From the NCBI GenBank assembly GCA_964030475.1, contig CAXIPT010000001.1, positions 22,350,776-22,414,775 on the forward strand: a DNA stretch of 64,000 nt. Reading direction: 5' to 3'. Made by a program: the position numbers and the translations under genes. The stretch comes from Tethya wilhelma (lineage: Eukaryota; Porifera; Demospongiae; Tethyida; Tethyidae). Of the stretch, positions 21,468 to 32,904 are shown one piece after another (the first letter of the stretch is position 1; each line of letters begins with the position of its first letter). The notes under the pieces were generated by a model. That model ran no database searches. It was not told where the DNA came from and saw nothing but the letters and a program-made list of their open reading frames with translations.

Positions 21468-24400
21468 ATGATGGATGATCAAGATCTTTCCTATTACTGT
21501 GAGCGTGTTCCTCAAGAGAACCAATGGAAGTTAGACAGACTGATAGACTTTGAACATGAAGGTGTGTCTACTCACTTGGGCATTATAGCAGACTCAATGG
21601 ATGAATGGGAGGGACGTGTATCAGAGGCACTGGGACTGAGTGGAGTGAATGTGTCCAGCATCAAAGCTAAACACCCTAAAATTCTCAGCTTACAAACGTA
21701 GGCTTACTAAGTTGATGCTTGAGATTAACTGTGGAATGATTATAGTTTCCTTTCTTGCTTCAGCAATATTTGTGATTGATTGATACAGGAGAGAAGCTCT
21801 TCGTTGCTGGCAAGAGAAGAATGGTGTGAAGGCAACCTATCGTAACCTAATGAGAGTGTTTCTCTATGTACAAAAGCCTAGTTTTGCTGAAGCTGTTACA
21901 AACTTACTTAAAACAAATGTTGGTATGTTGCTATAAAAAATGCAATCTTAATTGAATGTATGTCTGTGATTGTACGCTGAACTAGCTACCTCATGAGTGT
22001 GTTTATAAACATTAACTGTATAGCAATTTTTTCCCCTTCAATAGCAGACAGCAGTTCTCAGAAAGTATCTGACATAAAAGGTACATGGTCCATGCAGGTT
22101 TGTGTTAAGGATTGTATTGCCATTCATAATCATTAATTTAATTATTGCAGATGACAATGAAAACAAGAAGAGGATAGTTGAAGCTAATGAAGCTAAAATT
22201 CGAAAATCCTTTGGTCACTTTAAGCTCCAAGTACTCCATGTACTGAAGGGACTAGAAATTGACATGGATGAGTTTGTAGCATTTGTCAAAGCCCAATTTC
22301 CTCCTCAATCAGTTGTGTACATACCCACTGAGCCAGGAAAGATTTCTACTCTCTTTTTAGCAATCACTGACAAAGCTATGTGGAGTTACACCCATTATAC
22401 CCCACTGAAAAGCATCGCTGAGGAGTTTGCAGAAGCTGATACTCAATCAATGGTCAATACTTATGAAGCAGAGTTGGCAAATTTCTATGCTACTGTCAAA
22501 CTAGCAGACTACATCACTGTCTGTCAAGATGAAAAAGTAGCTGATCCAAAAGTGACATTGACTCTTGACCCTGCAAAGTACGACAGTGAATACGTCAAAA
22601 AATTGACCATCAAGCTTGATAGACAAGTGACGAGTGAAACACTCCAGTATGTTGCTGACTTGTGGAAAGCTGTTGCTAGGTTCTTTGTCCTGCCTTCTCT
22701 GACAGCTCTCTTGGATCAGGTTGTAGAAGGCTCACTGATCATTAGCTGGTTCATCCCTCATAGTTTTGCCATGAAAATCAGNGTAGCTAGTATCCTCTGC
22801 TGGCTCCACTGTTACTGTACTGGAAGCTAGATTGTCATGTGTGACAATGTATTCTATTGCTAGAGCACCAAGGGTTAAGCACCTTGGTGCCTTCATTTTA
22901 TTTGTTTTTTGTTGTTGTTCAGGAGGTTAAAATTCTCGTGATTTTTATAGTTATATGGTTGAATCACAAACCACGAAATAATATTATTTACCCACGAATA
23001 AAGGCTGGGATGTGGTTAACTGGTTAAGACCGTATGTGACCACGGAATTTTTTCCATGAATCAGTGAAATTTCAATGACAACGAAAATCCCCCCCTCCCG
23101 GAAAAAAAACAAAAAACTTGCTATATAGTATTAGTGTACTATAAGAGGAAGAAGTGGGGGTCTGGGCGATAGACTAGGCTGTGTGGTACATTAACTGCTA
23201 TTGGGTAGTCCCCGGTACTGTACTGTATATACACTCACTCTGCTGACTCAGCATGCAAGTGTATTCATGTGATTATTCCAATATGCTATGTTGTACTTTA
23301 TGTTCAGTATGCTGAGCTGTTAATTTTTAAATCTGAACAATGATGTACCCTTGCCTTCAGGAATGTGTCCATCATTGACAAGGAGTGTCGTCACGTCAAT
23401 GAGAAGCTCCATCGTCTGGCTGCTGTCCTCCCTGATGCTGCCTCCCTCTCTCCTCTATACTATGATACTAGTGACAGAGCCAACCCTGAGATATTGGAGA
23501 AACTAGTCAGCCAAGCAAAGACCCTCAGAGTGAGTATTTTGTAGGTACGGATTTACTGCATGGGGTACTGCATTGACGTTCACTTGAGCCTTCATTTCTT
23601 GCTTTTACTTGGATGTACTTTTCAATATGTACATCCAGGGTTTAGGTGAATAAGAACAGACAATTTGATTTTGTTAAAATGCTTCACAAATGATTGATCT
23701 AAGTGTATTATGCCTCTTTTAGCACTTGTTTCAAAGCCACCCCTGTTGAAATGTGCTTTCATGTACTGCATGGTGCTTTAATTACCAGTGGAGAGGTAGG
23801 AATGAGAACAAGATTGACTTCATTACTTTTTGAAAATAGCCTATAGTTATAAGTTTTCTTTACAAGTTAACTTTTTCAAAATGCATATGATTAAATGATG
23901 CTGTACATATACCTTACCACCCCAATTTTTTTATGAATAAACTATTGTGAGCATTATTAGGAAAAAATAGCACAAAATTCTAAACAGCAGTGATGTGATT
24001 TTTGTGGAGTTGTATGGTAGATAGTGCAATACACCACCACACATCCACCTGCAGCAAGAGGCCATCACACTGCAGCAGAGAGTAGCCACATCCTGCTCAG
24101 AGCTGGAGAGCAAGATCATCAGTGGAGAAACAACACTATCCTCTGTAAGCTTCATTACCACAGAACCATGTTTTGTATGTATACTGTTCTGTTGTCAAGT
24201 ATACATGTACATTCTGTTTTGTCCAGCTACACAGTGAACAAGTGAAGAGGCAGCTGGAGATTGAAAACCTACAGCATACACTCGACATTGAAAAGACAAG
24301 TTTAAACCAAAAGAAAAAGGTACAACCAATGTGACTGTGTCATAGTGTAGCTATGGTTAGGTTTTGACGTGTACATGTACTTTCTGTGTGTACACTTGTG

Positions 24401-24840
24401 TGTGTGTGTAGAAAATAGAGGATGCCATGAAGTCCCAGCAGGCTGAGAAACATGCTCTAGAGAAACAACTTATAGATTTACGACAGAAGCTACAGTGTGA
24501 ATCTGACGCTGAGAAAGAACTGAAGGAATTTAAAAAATAGTAAGAGCTTTTGGCCTTTAAAGCTAGCTCTGCTATCTACCCAGCAATTGTTCATTACACT
24601 ATCCAAAATTATAGTATAATTATTGTGGTCAACCTTAATTTTTACACCACTGTCAAGATATACTCATCTAGTTGCTAATACCACAAAAGCACCACAAAGA
24701 TTAACTTACTTTTTTGTGTGTGTGTGTGTGTTTGTAGTGCTGACTCAAGACGTCGTCAGATGGCAAGAGAGCTGAGAGAAAAGGACAACCACTTGAAGGA
24801 ATACATCATGGCTCTGACCAAGTTTGTTGCAGCTTTACAG
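21468..24840 (+). CDS. DEATH domain - helical domain - coiled-coil protein (3' incomplete)
   Basis: Exons: 21468-21697, 21789-21922, 22151-22782 (runs into the N at 22783), 23361-23529, 24055-24144, 24227-24319, 24412-24539 and 24738-24840, with consistent GT-AG phases (2, 1, then 2 across the N, then 0, 0, 0, 2, 0). The first two exons encode a DEATH fold: W around LGIIADSMDEWE, ALGLSG, a helix ending ALRCWQ and TYRNLMRVF. The third encodes a conserved domain of about 200 residues with LADLWKAVARFF-like helices. Later exons are a long charged coiled coil. The minus-strand paralogue has a RING/B-box/coiled-coil region at the corresponding place. The donor after 24840 (GTGGGT) shows that more exons are missing. 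Likely an intracellular signalling adaptor. Confidence 0.65.
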
Positions 24841-25590
24841 GTGGGTGGGGTGGTGTGTGATTAAGGGTGTTGACCATGTTGCTGTGCATAGGCAAAGATT
24901 TTTAAACCCTGCTGTATTCTATCTTTGTGAATCCTGGATGTGTTTTGCAAATCCCAGAAATAAATTTCTGCATGATTGATTATTGCTAGTTGTGGTCACA
25001 TCAAAGAATTATAGGGCACTAAGATAATTCCCATACAAAAGTCCCTGTGGTTTGAGAATGCTGGTAGAAGAAAATTGAATGACTTACTATTCAAATTTCA
25101 ACATTAAAATGCTGAAGGTTTCCCAGTTCTTTGGTTGCTTTTCAAGCTTGTTATGCCTTACCAGTCAAAGATTGGTGGACATATACCATAATAGCAGGAA
25201 TGTTTCTTGGGGTTTCTTTTACAGTTTTTTGCAGATCACAATCCATGTACAAAATTCTCAGTAAGGTACGGTGTACATATGGGTATCACAGCTCGTCTGC
25301 AAATGTCAAAACACAAAATGTGTTACAAGTGACATCCATGAAAGCCTGCAAAAATTTCCTGCTCTTGTTCCTTAAGAAAAGTATTGTTAGAAAGTGTTTC
25401 AATGTCACCCAGGGAATATTTTGAAGGGAAAGGAATATAAGAGCACCATCCAGCTTTTCTTTTGTTACTAGCATACAGTGTATACACCATAAGGCCAGAC
25501 CAAATTGATTTCATGGTTCTTGGATCCGGCGGGTCATAATTTTCCTTCTGCGCGGAAAAAAAAAAATTATTCATAGTTGTCACGTGGTCN
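24841..25590. other. intron or intergenic with dispersed repeat, up to the N at 25590
   Basis: No exon found. Bases 25046-25200 belong to a repeat family with copies near 34511 and 55476. Confidence 0.4.
25046..25200. repeat. dispersed repeat family B, copy 1 of 3
   Basis: Shares TGGTTTGAGAATGCTGGTAG, TTTGGTTGCTTTTC and TTACCAGTCAAA with copies at about 34511-34710 and 55476-55650, all in the same order and orientation. Non-coding. Confidence 0.6.
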
Positions 25591-27737
25591 TACACTGAAT
25601 ATTGACATTGAAAAGACAAGTTTTAACCAAAAGAAAAAGGTACATCCAATGTGGCTGTGTCATGTAGCTGGGTTAGGTTTTGATGTGTACTTTTTGTGTG
25701 TACACTTGTCACAGTGTGTAGAAAATAGAGGTCACCATGAAGTCCCAACAGGATGAAAAACACGCACCAGGGAAACAACTTATAGATTTACAACAGAAGC
25801 TACAATTTGAATCTGATGCTCAGAAAGAGCTGAACAAATTTTAAAAAACAGTAAGAGGTTCATGATCATAAGGGGTTGTTGAATTTTTAAAGTACAAACG
25901 GTTCTGACATGGTGCATACATAAAACAATTTTCTTACTAGTATTATTGAGATGCACTCACCTTCAAGTTTACTAATATTTTTCCACAAAAGCAGCACAAA
26001 GATTTATCTTTCTTGCTTTGTGTGTATATACATGTAGGGATATTATGTTAGTCTATCGAGCTAGACCCATTTTTCGCCGTGTCAGTCATAGTGGAGCGAA
26101 AAATGGGTTTAGCTCGATAGACTAGGATATTATGTTTGTATTGCTGACTCAAGACGACATGAAGAGAGCTATACGAGAAAGTATACAAAAAACCAAGCAC
26201 AGTGATTAGTCTTACTAGGCTAACTTGACCATGAAGGCTATCTCTGTTGTTGGTACAAAATCTTTTTGTACGGGTTTCTTGCTCAGTTTCGTGTTGACAA
26301 TTATGGGTGGGTCCAACTTTTGACAGCCAGCCTCAACAATCATAAGATCACAAAATACATTTATTTGGAAAAACTCGCAAAAAAAGTAGCATTGCAGTAT
26401 AACTTCACAACAAAAATGAATGTAAAAGATCACAATGACATTGTACACCATAGAAGTCAAGCTTCCGACAAAAATTAAAAGTGTCTAGACTATAAGACTT
26501 TATTATTAGACACATGCTTAGCATGTAATAATGAAAAGGATCGGATAAACTGACAATCAACACATGAACTGGAATAATATGAACCTGTATGTAATGTGCA
26601 ATTAGGGTGGTGGTGCTTCAGAACCTCAACACCGTGACCCTCCTTGGATCTGCCGCTGTTACGGCGCTGTAGCGATGCTAAATTAATTTTGTGATGCATT
26701 GTTGGAAAGTGGCGGAGAATTATCTGAAGAGCCAGACAATGTCATTGAGTGATCTATTTCAGGAGGGTGGTTAAATTGAGTGACAGAGATTTCGACACTA
26801 CCGTGACCATCAGAACCAATTTGCTTCTCAACAGAATTTCCATCATGTCTCACGTAGCTCCCTCCCCCTCCCCCTCCTCTGCCTCCTGCCCCTCCGGAGT
26901 AGCCACCACCACCACCACCACCAAACATCCCCACGGCTCCTCCTCCTCCAAAGCCACCGGACTGACCTCCGTTCCCTCCGTTAGAGAAGGAACAGGCACC
27001 TTGTGAACCATCTTGAGCAATACCAGCCCCTCCATAACCAAAGGAATGTTCTCCAAACTCTGGCAAGTCAGCGTCACCTCCAGCGGCTCCATCAAGTCCT
27101 CCTTTACCGTGCTCCACCCCTCTCCCATCAGTGCCACTGGGCTCCAAGCTAGCATCACACCCATCAAAGTCAGTTGCATCCACTCCTCTTGTTCCACCTC
27201 CACCGCCAGCAGCAATGAGGAGGTTCTCCTGGGTGAAGTCATTGACAGCAACAAAGGTACCGCCCCCTCCTCCGGAATTATACTTGAACTTTGCAGACAT
27301 CCCTCCACACAGGATGATCAGGACATCAGCAGCTCTCAGGAAGAAGGTTGCTGAGATGATTGCTCCTTTTCCTCCGGAACGAACCTTTCCATCAGCTGCC
27401 TTTGCACCTTTAACTGTTAAGCGATAGTAACCATTGGATGGTATTCGAATGCGAGTGATCCTTTTGGTATACTGAAGTGTTATGGGGAAATTTGGGCATT
27501 CAGTAACAACAGGTTTGCTCCACATCCCCCAGCCAGCAAGGTTAGCAGAACGGATCCTGAAACGGTACTTGTACCCAGGACACAAATGGTCAACGTAGGT
27601 AGCTAGCTCATTGCCAGGTACCTCACAGCGCTGTTGCTCATTCTCACTGTACATGAAGTCAAATGCATTGGCTTGTCTGTCATTCACATGAGGGAGGTAC
27701 TCGTACTCAATCTGAAAACGCTGGATCCGCTCAGAAT
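25591..27737. repeat. inverted duplication, arm 2 (2147 bases)
   Basis: Reverse complement of 17241-19387 with no net indel. Its left end abuts the N at 25590. It contains the 3' end of the FN3-glycine-rich exon, the 76-base hairpin element (26049-26124) and decayed coiled-coil exon blocks at 25600-25860 on the + strand. Confidence 0.85.
26049..26124. mobile_element. 76-base hairpin element, mirror copy
   Basis: Reverse complement of 18854-18929, including the 11-base flanking duplication (26038-26048 and after 26124). Confidence 0.75.
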
Positions 27738-30700
27738 GTTCAGGAAGCTGCCAGGAGAGGCGCATCAAATTGTTTCGTCCAGGCTCACATTCCAGATCAA
27801 TTGGTGTAGCTCCACCCCCCACAGCTCCAAGGGTCTTGAGCTGTTGGATGATGCTATCAGGAACAATGAAGGGAATATTGTGATCGGCTACTGGATGTAA
27901 AGGATGTCCATCTTCATTATTCTGGAGGAGAGTTTCTACAGTATCAGCAACAGAATGGTACTGAAGAAGAAACTCTTCGTCAGATTTGGGGATCAAATTG
28001 TTGAGATCGTCGTACACATTTCCAAATGCTCGATTTATTTTAAAGACTTTCTCCAATTGGCTTTCTAGCTTGTCCATGCGAAATTTACACTGTACACAAT
28101 GAAAAACTACCATCACATGTGCAGAATTATTATCCTTATATAGATTACGTGCAAACATCATACTTGAAACTAGACAAAGAAAGTGGGTTTATATCTATAT
28201 ATATCTTTGTCATGCAGTCTGTATGGCACAGGCACATGTCAATACAATTAGCCGTATTATGTGAGAAGAAACTATTGCAACAAAGAAAATTGAAACCGTA
28301 CAAAGCTAATTTCAAAAGGCCTAGCTGAAAGGCAAAAAGTCCCTCGTTCATTCCATCTGTAACCATGCAGGAATGTGTTTACTCAAATACTGCACTTGTA
28401 GAAATACATTGCAAGCCGCAAGAATACAGATCAACGATAATGAAGTTCATGAATGCAACCACAAGCATTTGACATGTGTTATGGCTTTGCTAGGTATATG
28501 CAATATGCAATTTTCTTACCTCAGTTTCAAGATTCTGAAGCAGACTCTGTTGCCTCTCTTGGATAACTTCCATTATTTTCCCAAACTTCACTGTGATGCT
28601 CTCCTTTGCTTTGATTTCAGCTGGACGTAACTCGCTGATAATTATATCAAGTCTTGCAATAGCATCTCTTAGCTTTCCAATGATCTCCCTGCTGTTCGTA
28701 GTAAGCTTTTTGGCTTGTATACGAAGCCTTGAAACAGCATCAGGAATCAGCTCAAACTGAGCTGTGTCATTTTGTTCACCAAAAGCATCAATACACTGTG
28801 CACAAGCAAATTCCCTTGTGCTCTCAGAGAAATGAGTAGCTTCAGTATTATTGTGACGGCTGCAAAACACAGGAAGGACATGCAGTGGAACCTGATCTAT
28901 TGGGTATCTCCTATGTTTTCGAACAGGTCCAAATGGCCGATCATGCTCCTTTTGCTCACAGCTTTTACAAAACTTAAATTGTGAGCCTAGCTGGCAATCA
29001 ATACACACTATGGTAGCTGGCGTTTTGGAGCACACTTCACATAGAGGAGTATCTGAAGGAACTGTCTTAACAACATCTTTTTGAGCCACAGTCCTGAGAA
29101 CTTCAAGGGCGGCATAATTTGGTGGGAGCTGGGTGACAGCATCAGGATGGTCAACAGGAAGATCCAGATTGACATCACAAAGAGGACACTTGACACTTTT
29201 GCCTCTCATGATTTTCATCAGACATTTAGTGCAGTATGTGTGTCCACATTGCAAGCTTCTAGGAAGGTGGTTGAAGTCTTCACCATATTGTTCACCACAA
29301 TTAGGACACTCCAAAAGAGCTAACTTTAAAGATAGCATCTGCATGCATGTGTAGTAAAAAATGGAAAATCAACGAATTAAAGTTCATCATTAGTAATCAT
29401 TTACATGTACATTTAGTAAGCCTGATATGGCATACCTCGACATCTGAGTCATGCGAACTCCCGGTGACATTCCTACTAGGCGTTGTGTTGTGATACAAGC
29501 ACTGATTTTCTATTATGACTTCAACTATCTGGTGTTCACGAAAGAATTCCTGAGCTTCATTTTCAGAAGATCTTTTCCTGATTTTCATGGCAAAACTATG
29601 AGGGATGAACCAGCTAATGATCAGTGAGCCTTCTACAACCTGATCCAAGAGAGCTGTCAGAGAAGGCAGGACAAAGAACCTAGCAACAGCTTTCCACAAG
29701 TCAGCAACATACTGGAGTGTTTCACTCGTCACTTGTCTATCAAGCTTGATGGTCAATTTTTTGACGTATTCACTGTCGTACTTTGCAGGGTCAAGAGTCA
29801 ATGTCACTTTTGGATCAGCTACTTTTTCATCTTGACAGACAGTGATGTAGTCTGCTAGTTTGACAGTAGCATAGAAATTTGCCAACTCTGCTTCATAAGT
29901 ATTGACCATTGATTGAGTATCAGCTTCTGCAAACTCCTCAGCGATGCTTTTCAGTGGGGTATAATGGGTGTAACTCCACATAGCTTTGTCAGTGATTGCT
30001 AAAAAGAGAGTAGAAATCTTTCCTGGCTCAGTGGGTATGTACACAACTGATTGAGGAGGAAATTGGGCTTTGACAAATGCTACAAACTCATCCATGTCAA
30101 TTTCTATTCCCTTCAGTACATGGAGTACTTGGAGCTTAAAGTGACCAAAGGATTTTCGAATTTTAGCTTCATTAGCTTCAACTATCCTCTTCTTGTTTTC
30201 ATTGTCATCTAATGAAATGAAATAAATTAGTTAATAATTATGAATATGCTAGAACTGTTGTCTGCTATTGAAAGAAAAATGTAATGTAGGTAACACACTG
30301 AGAGGTATACAGCTAGCAGTCAATTATACAATCACACACATACTTTCATTTTTTAGTTTGTATTGTTTATTGCAACATACCAACATTTGTTTTAAGCAAG
30401 TCTGAAACAACTTCAGCAAAACTGGGCTTTTGTACATAGAGAAACACTCTCATTAGGTTACGATAGGTTGCCTTCACACCACTCTACTCTTGCCAGCAAC
30501 GAAGAGCTTCTCTCCTGTATCAATCAATCACAAATATTGCTTAAGCAAGAAAGGAAAGTAATCATCGTACAGTCAATTGCATGCGTCAACTTAGTAAGCC
30601 TACGTTTGTAAGCTGAGGTTGTTAGGGTGTTTAGCTTTGATGCTGGACACATCCACTCCACTCAGTCCCAGTGCCTCTGATACACGTCCCTCCCATTCAT

Positions 30701-30830
30701 CCATTGAGTCTGCTATAATGCCCAAGTGAGTAGACACACCCTTGTGCTCAAAGTCTATCTGTTTGTCTAACTTCCATTGGCTCTTTTGACGAATACGCTC
30801 ACAGTAATAGGAAAGATCTTGATCATCCAT
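26683..30830 (-). CDS. DEATH - helical domain - RING - B-box - coiled coil - FN3 - glycine-rich protein
   Basis: Five exons on the minus strand: 30604-30830, 30381-30514, 29436-30208, 28520-29338 and 26683-28089. Phases 2, 1, 0, 0 join exactly (3360 nt, 1119 aa plus stop). Exons 1-2: DEATH fold. Exon 3: about 258 residues of the helical domain shared with the gene at 21468. Exon 4: a C3HC4 RING (CPNC, CGHTYCTKC, CPLC), then B-box-like zinc modules (CEVC, CIDC, CKSC, and later CSRH, CAQC) and a long coiled coil. Exon 5: more helix, an FN3 domain (LSWQLP, GYKYRFRIRS) and an ALK-like glycine-rich domain. This is a TRIM-type E3 ligase layout with DEATH added in front and the glycine-rich domain where TRIMs usually have SPRY. 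Oddity: exon 2 has an in-frame TAG at 30484-30486 where the + copy reads AAG. The locus may therefore be a pseudogene, a sequencing error, or start downstream as a DEATH-less TRIM. Confidence 0.65.
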
Positions 30831-31214
30831 CACTGATGCATTTTGCAAGCATGCATTGGCATATTATTATTAAAGTACTTTACAGTAACTGTGAAGATAA
30901 CTTACTTTCTCTTTAGCTTTTGGAACCACTACAATTCAAAGGAATATCTTTTGTTTACATATAATTAGTACTCACATTGGTGATGCATTCAGCCACAAGA
31001 ATGTTAAGTCCATTTAGTTTCGTCGACCTTTACCTAGAAGTACATGACGGTATGACATGACATGAAGTTGATATAGATAGAAACATATAAAGTACAACCA
31101 CGCAATTAATTAATAATAATAAAGATGATTATTACAAAAATTGATAAGATAACTTTTTAAATGTTTAGCTGTGATAAAAATTACTGATGTGTAAATATTG
31201 TCAGAGTGTTTGAA

Positions 31215-31445
31215 TTAGAAACAGGCTCCACCCACACCCATTCCACCAGGACCTCCTGGTCCACCCCTAGGAGCTTGTCTTTGAATAATGTGTGCTCTCT
31301 GTAACAGGGGAATATTATTAACATAACAACAAATTGTATGACATTGTATAATTATGGATCAGAACTTCTTACAATCATTTTGGCTGCCAATATCAGCAGA
31401 AATTTTATTTTGACATCAAGGTCATGTGGAACTGTATTATGATAA

Positions 31446-31500
<55 letters not shown>

Positions 31501-31972
31501 CATGTATGACTTACATGACATTGTTAGATTATTACTACGTTTAATTGACTTGATTACACCAAGTTTTTGCACTCTTGATGACTGATTCCTTACTGACAAT
31601 ATCTATACAGTTATACAATTTTGTTATAATTATCTGATTCAAAGCTTTTTAGTCATAAAAAAGGTATCCAGTTCCTATGACTTACATTGTACTCATGATC
31701 AGAGGCTGAAGTAATGGACTCAGACTTTGATATTGTGAGTACAGTCTCATTGTCCATATCGAACACAGAGTACTGGTCAGGGTCTGGTGAATACCTTCTG
31801 GGTAGTTTCTTTTGCACACCACCAATAATGTTACCAATTGGAACTTCAGCAATGTAGGCATTTGACAAGTAACTTTCAGGACATGTACAGCCACAACTGG
31901 AATTGTCTCCAACTACTCGTGAAAATTTAGCCATCTATATAATTAAACATATGTACACACACTCACACACTG

Positions 31973-32019
<47 letters not shown>

Positions 32020-32026
32020 NCAGAAA

Positions 32027-32097
<71 letters not shown>

Positions 32098-32621
32098 ACA
32101 CACACACACACACACTCACACACACATGTAGCCAATATTGATGTAGCCAAATTAACTTACCGCAATTTCATTTGAGGAGTTATAGACTGAATTAAAACCA
32201 CACAATTATAAGAAATAATTATTAGCAATCATTATAACAATGAGGTTGCTTATATAATTTATTTTACGTACCTATGGAGTTGAGATCATCTACTGTGTAA
32301 ATAGTACAACCACTTAATCGATCCACTTGATGAGCTATATTGTAGAATAAAATTTTTGACCAGTTAATTTGTTTGGTCAGAAAAAGCATGCACACTTGGC
32401 CTTGGGTTGTATTTGTAGTATACTATTACAGCCCTCAAGCATGCATAATACATCAATATATAATATTATAATAGCGTATTGAGACTTTAAATTAGGTACC
32501 CACCTGAAATTTTAAGAACACACACTCCCAATAAAACCTCCAGTGCTCGAGGGCAAGCTGGTACCAGTTCACTAGTAGCTGGAGGTGGGTGATGAGGTAT
32601 CATTTGGAATTCATTCTCCAT
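31215..32621 (-). CDS. phospholipid scramblase-like protein
   Basis: Seven exons on the minus strand: 32504-32621, 32272-32334, 32161-32186, 31686-31934, 31515-31602, 31373-31431 and 31215-31298 (687 nt, 228 aa), all with GT-AG and matching phases. Family signatures are CPRALEVL near the start (compare the CPPGLEYL element), a Cys cluster CGCTC, the strand VPIGNI and, near the end, FPHDLDVKIKFLLILAA, which matches the FPxDLDVKxKA motif and C-terminal helix of scramblases. After the helix it has a Gly/Pro-rich tail ending in a Cys-Phe. It is shorter than vertebrate PLSCR1 (about 318 aa) and seems to lack the segment between the first strands and the Cys cluster. Role by family: calcium-stimulated lipid movement between membrane leaflets. 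An N lies in its third intron (32020). Confidence 0.75.
31449..31494. repeat. GT microsatellite in the scramblase gene
   Basis: (GT)n of about 46 bases in an intron. Confidence 0.95.
31973..32126. repeat. CA microsatellite with N
   Basis: (CA)n interrupted by an N at 32020 and a few CTC interruptions, in an intron of the scramblase gene. Confidence 0.95.
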
Positions 32622-32904
32622 TGCACTTCTAGATCTGTCAGCTTCAGAATTATTGACATCAGATTCTGTTATAGAATCAAATGATTGAAATACAATGTCC
32701 AAGTGAAATCATGCTGGGATATGGTCATGAACTGGCAGCACTGCAAAAGTGCTTATGTTGAAATTATTGTTTCTAGTTTTGTCGACCCTTACCTGAAAAT
32801 CAAGTTGATAGTCAAGTCGAGGTCAAAAATTATGAGCCTGATCATGAGTTGTCCTGGCAAACGAAGCGGAGGGTCTGTGTAGGCTAGCAGCTCAAGGCAC
32901 AGAG
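32622..32904. promoter_or_regulatory. divergent promoter between scramblase and ULK3 genes
   Basis: The two start codons are 283 bases apart, head to head, so both promoters must share this space unless further 5' exons exist. A splice acceptor just upstream of the scramblase ATG (CTATAACAG) suggests an additional non-coding 5' exon here. The stretch near 32776-32800 reads, on the minus strand, TTTTCAGGTAAGGGTCGACA, matching a motif upstream of both DEATH genes. Confidence 0.5.
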
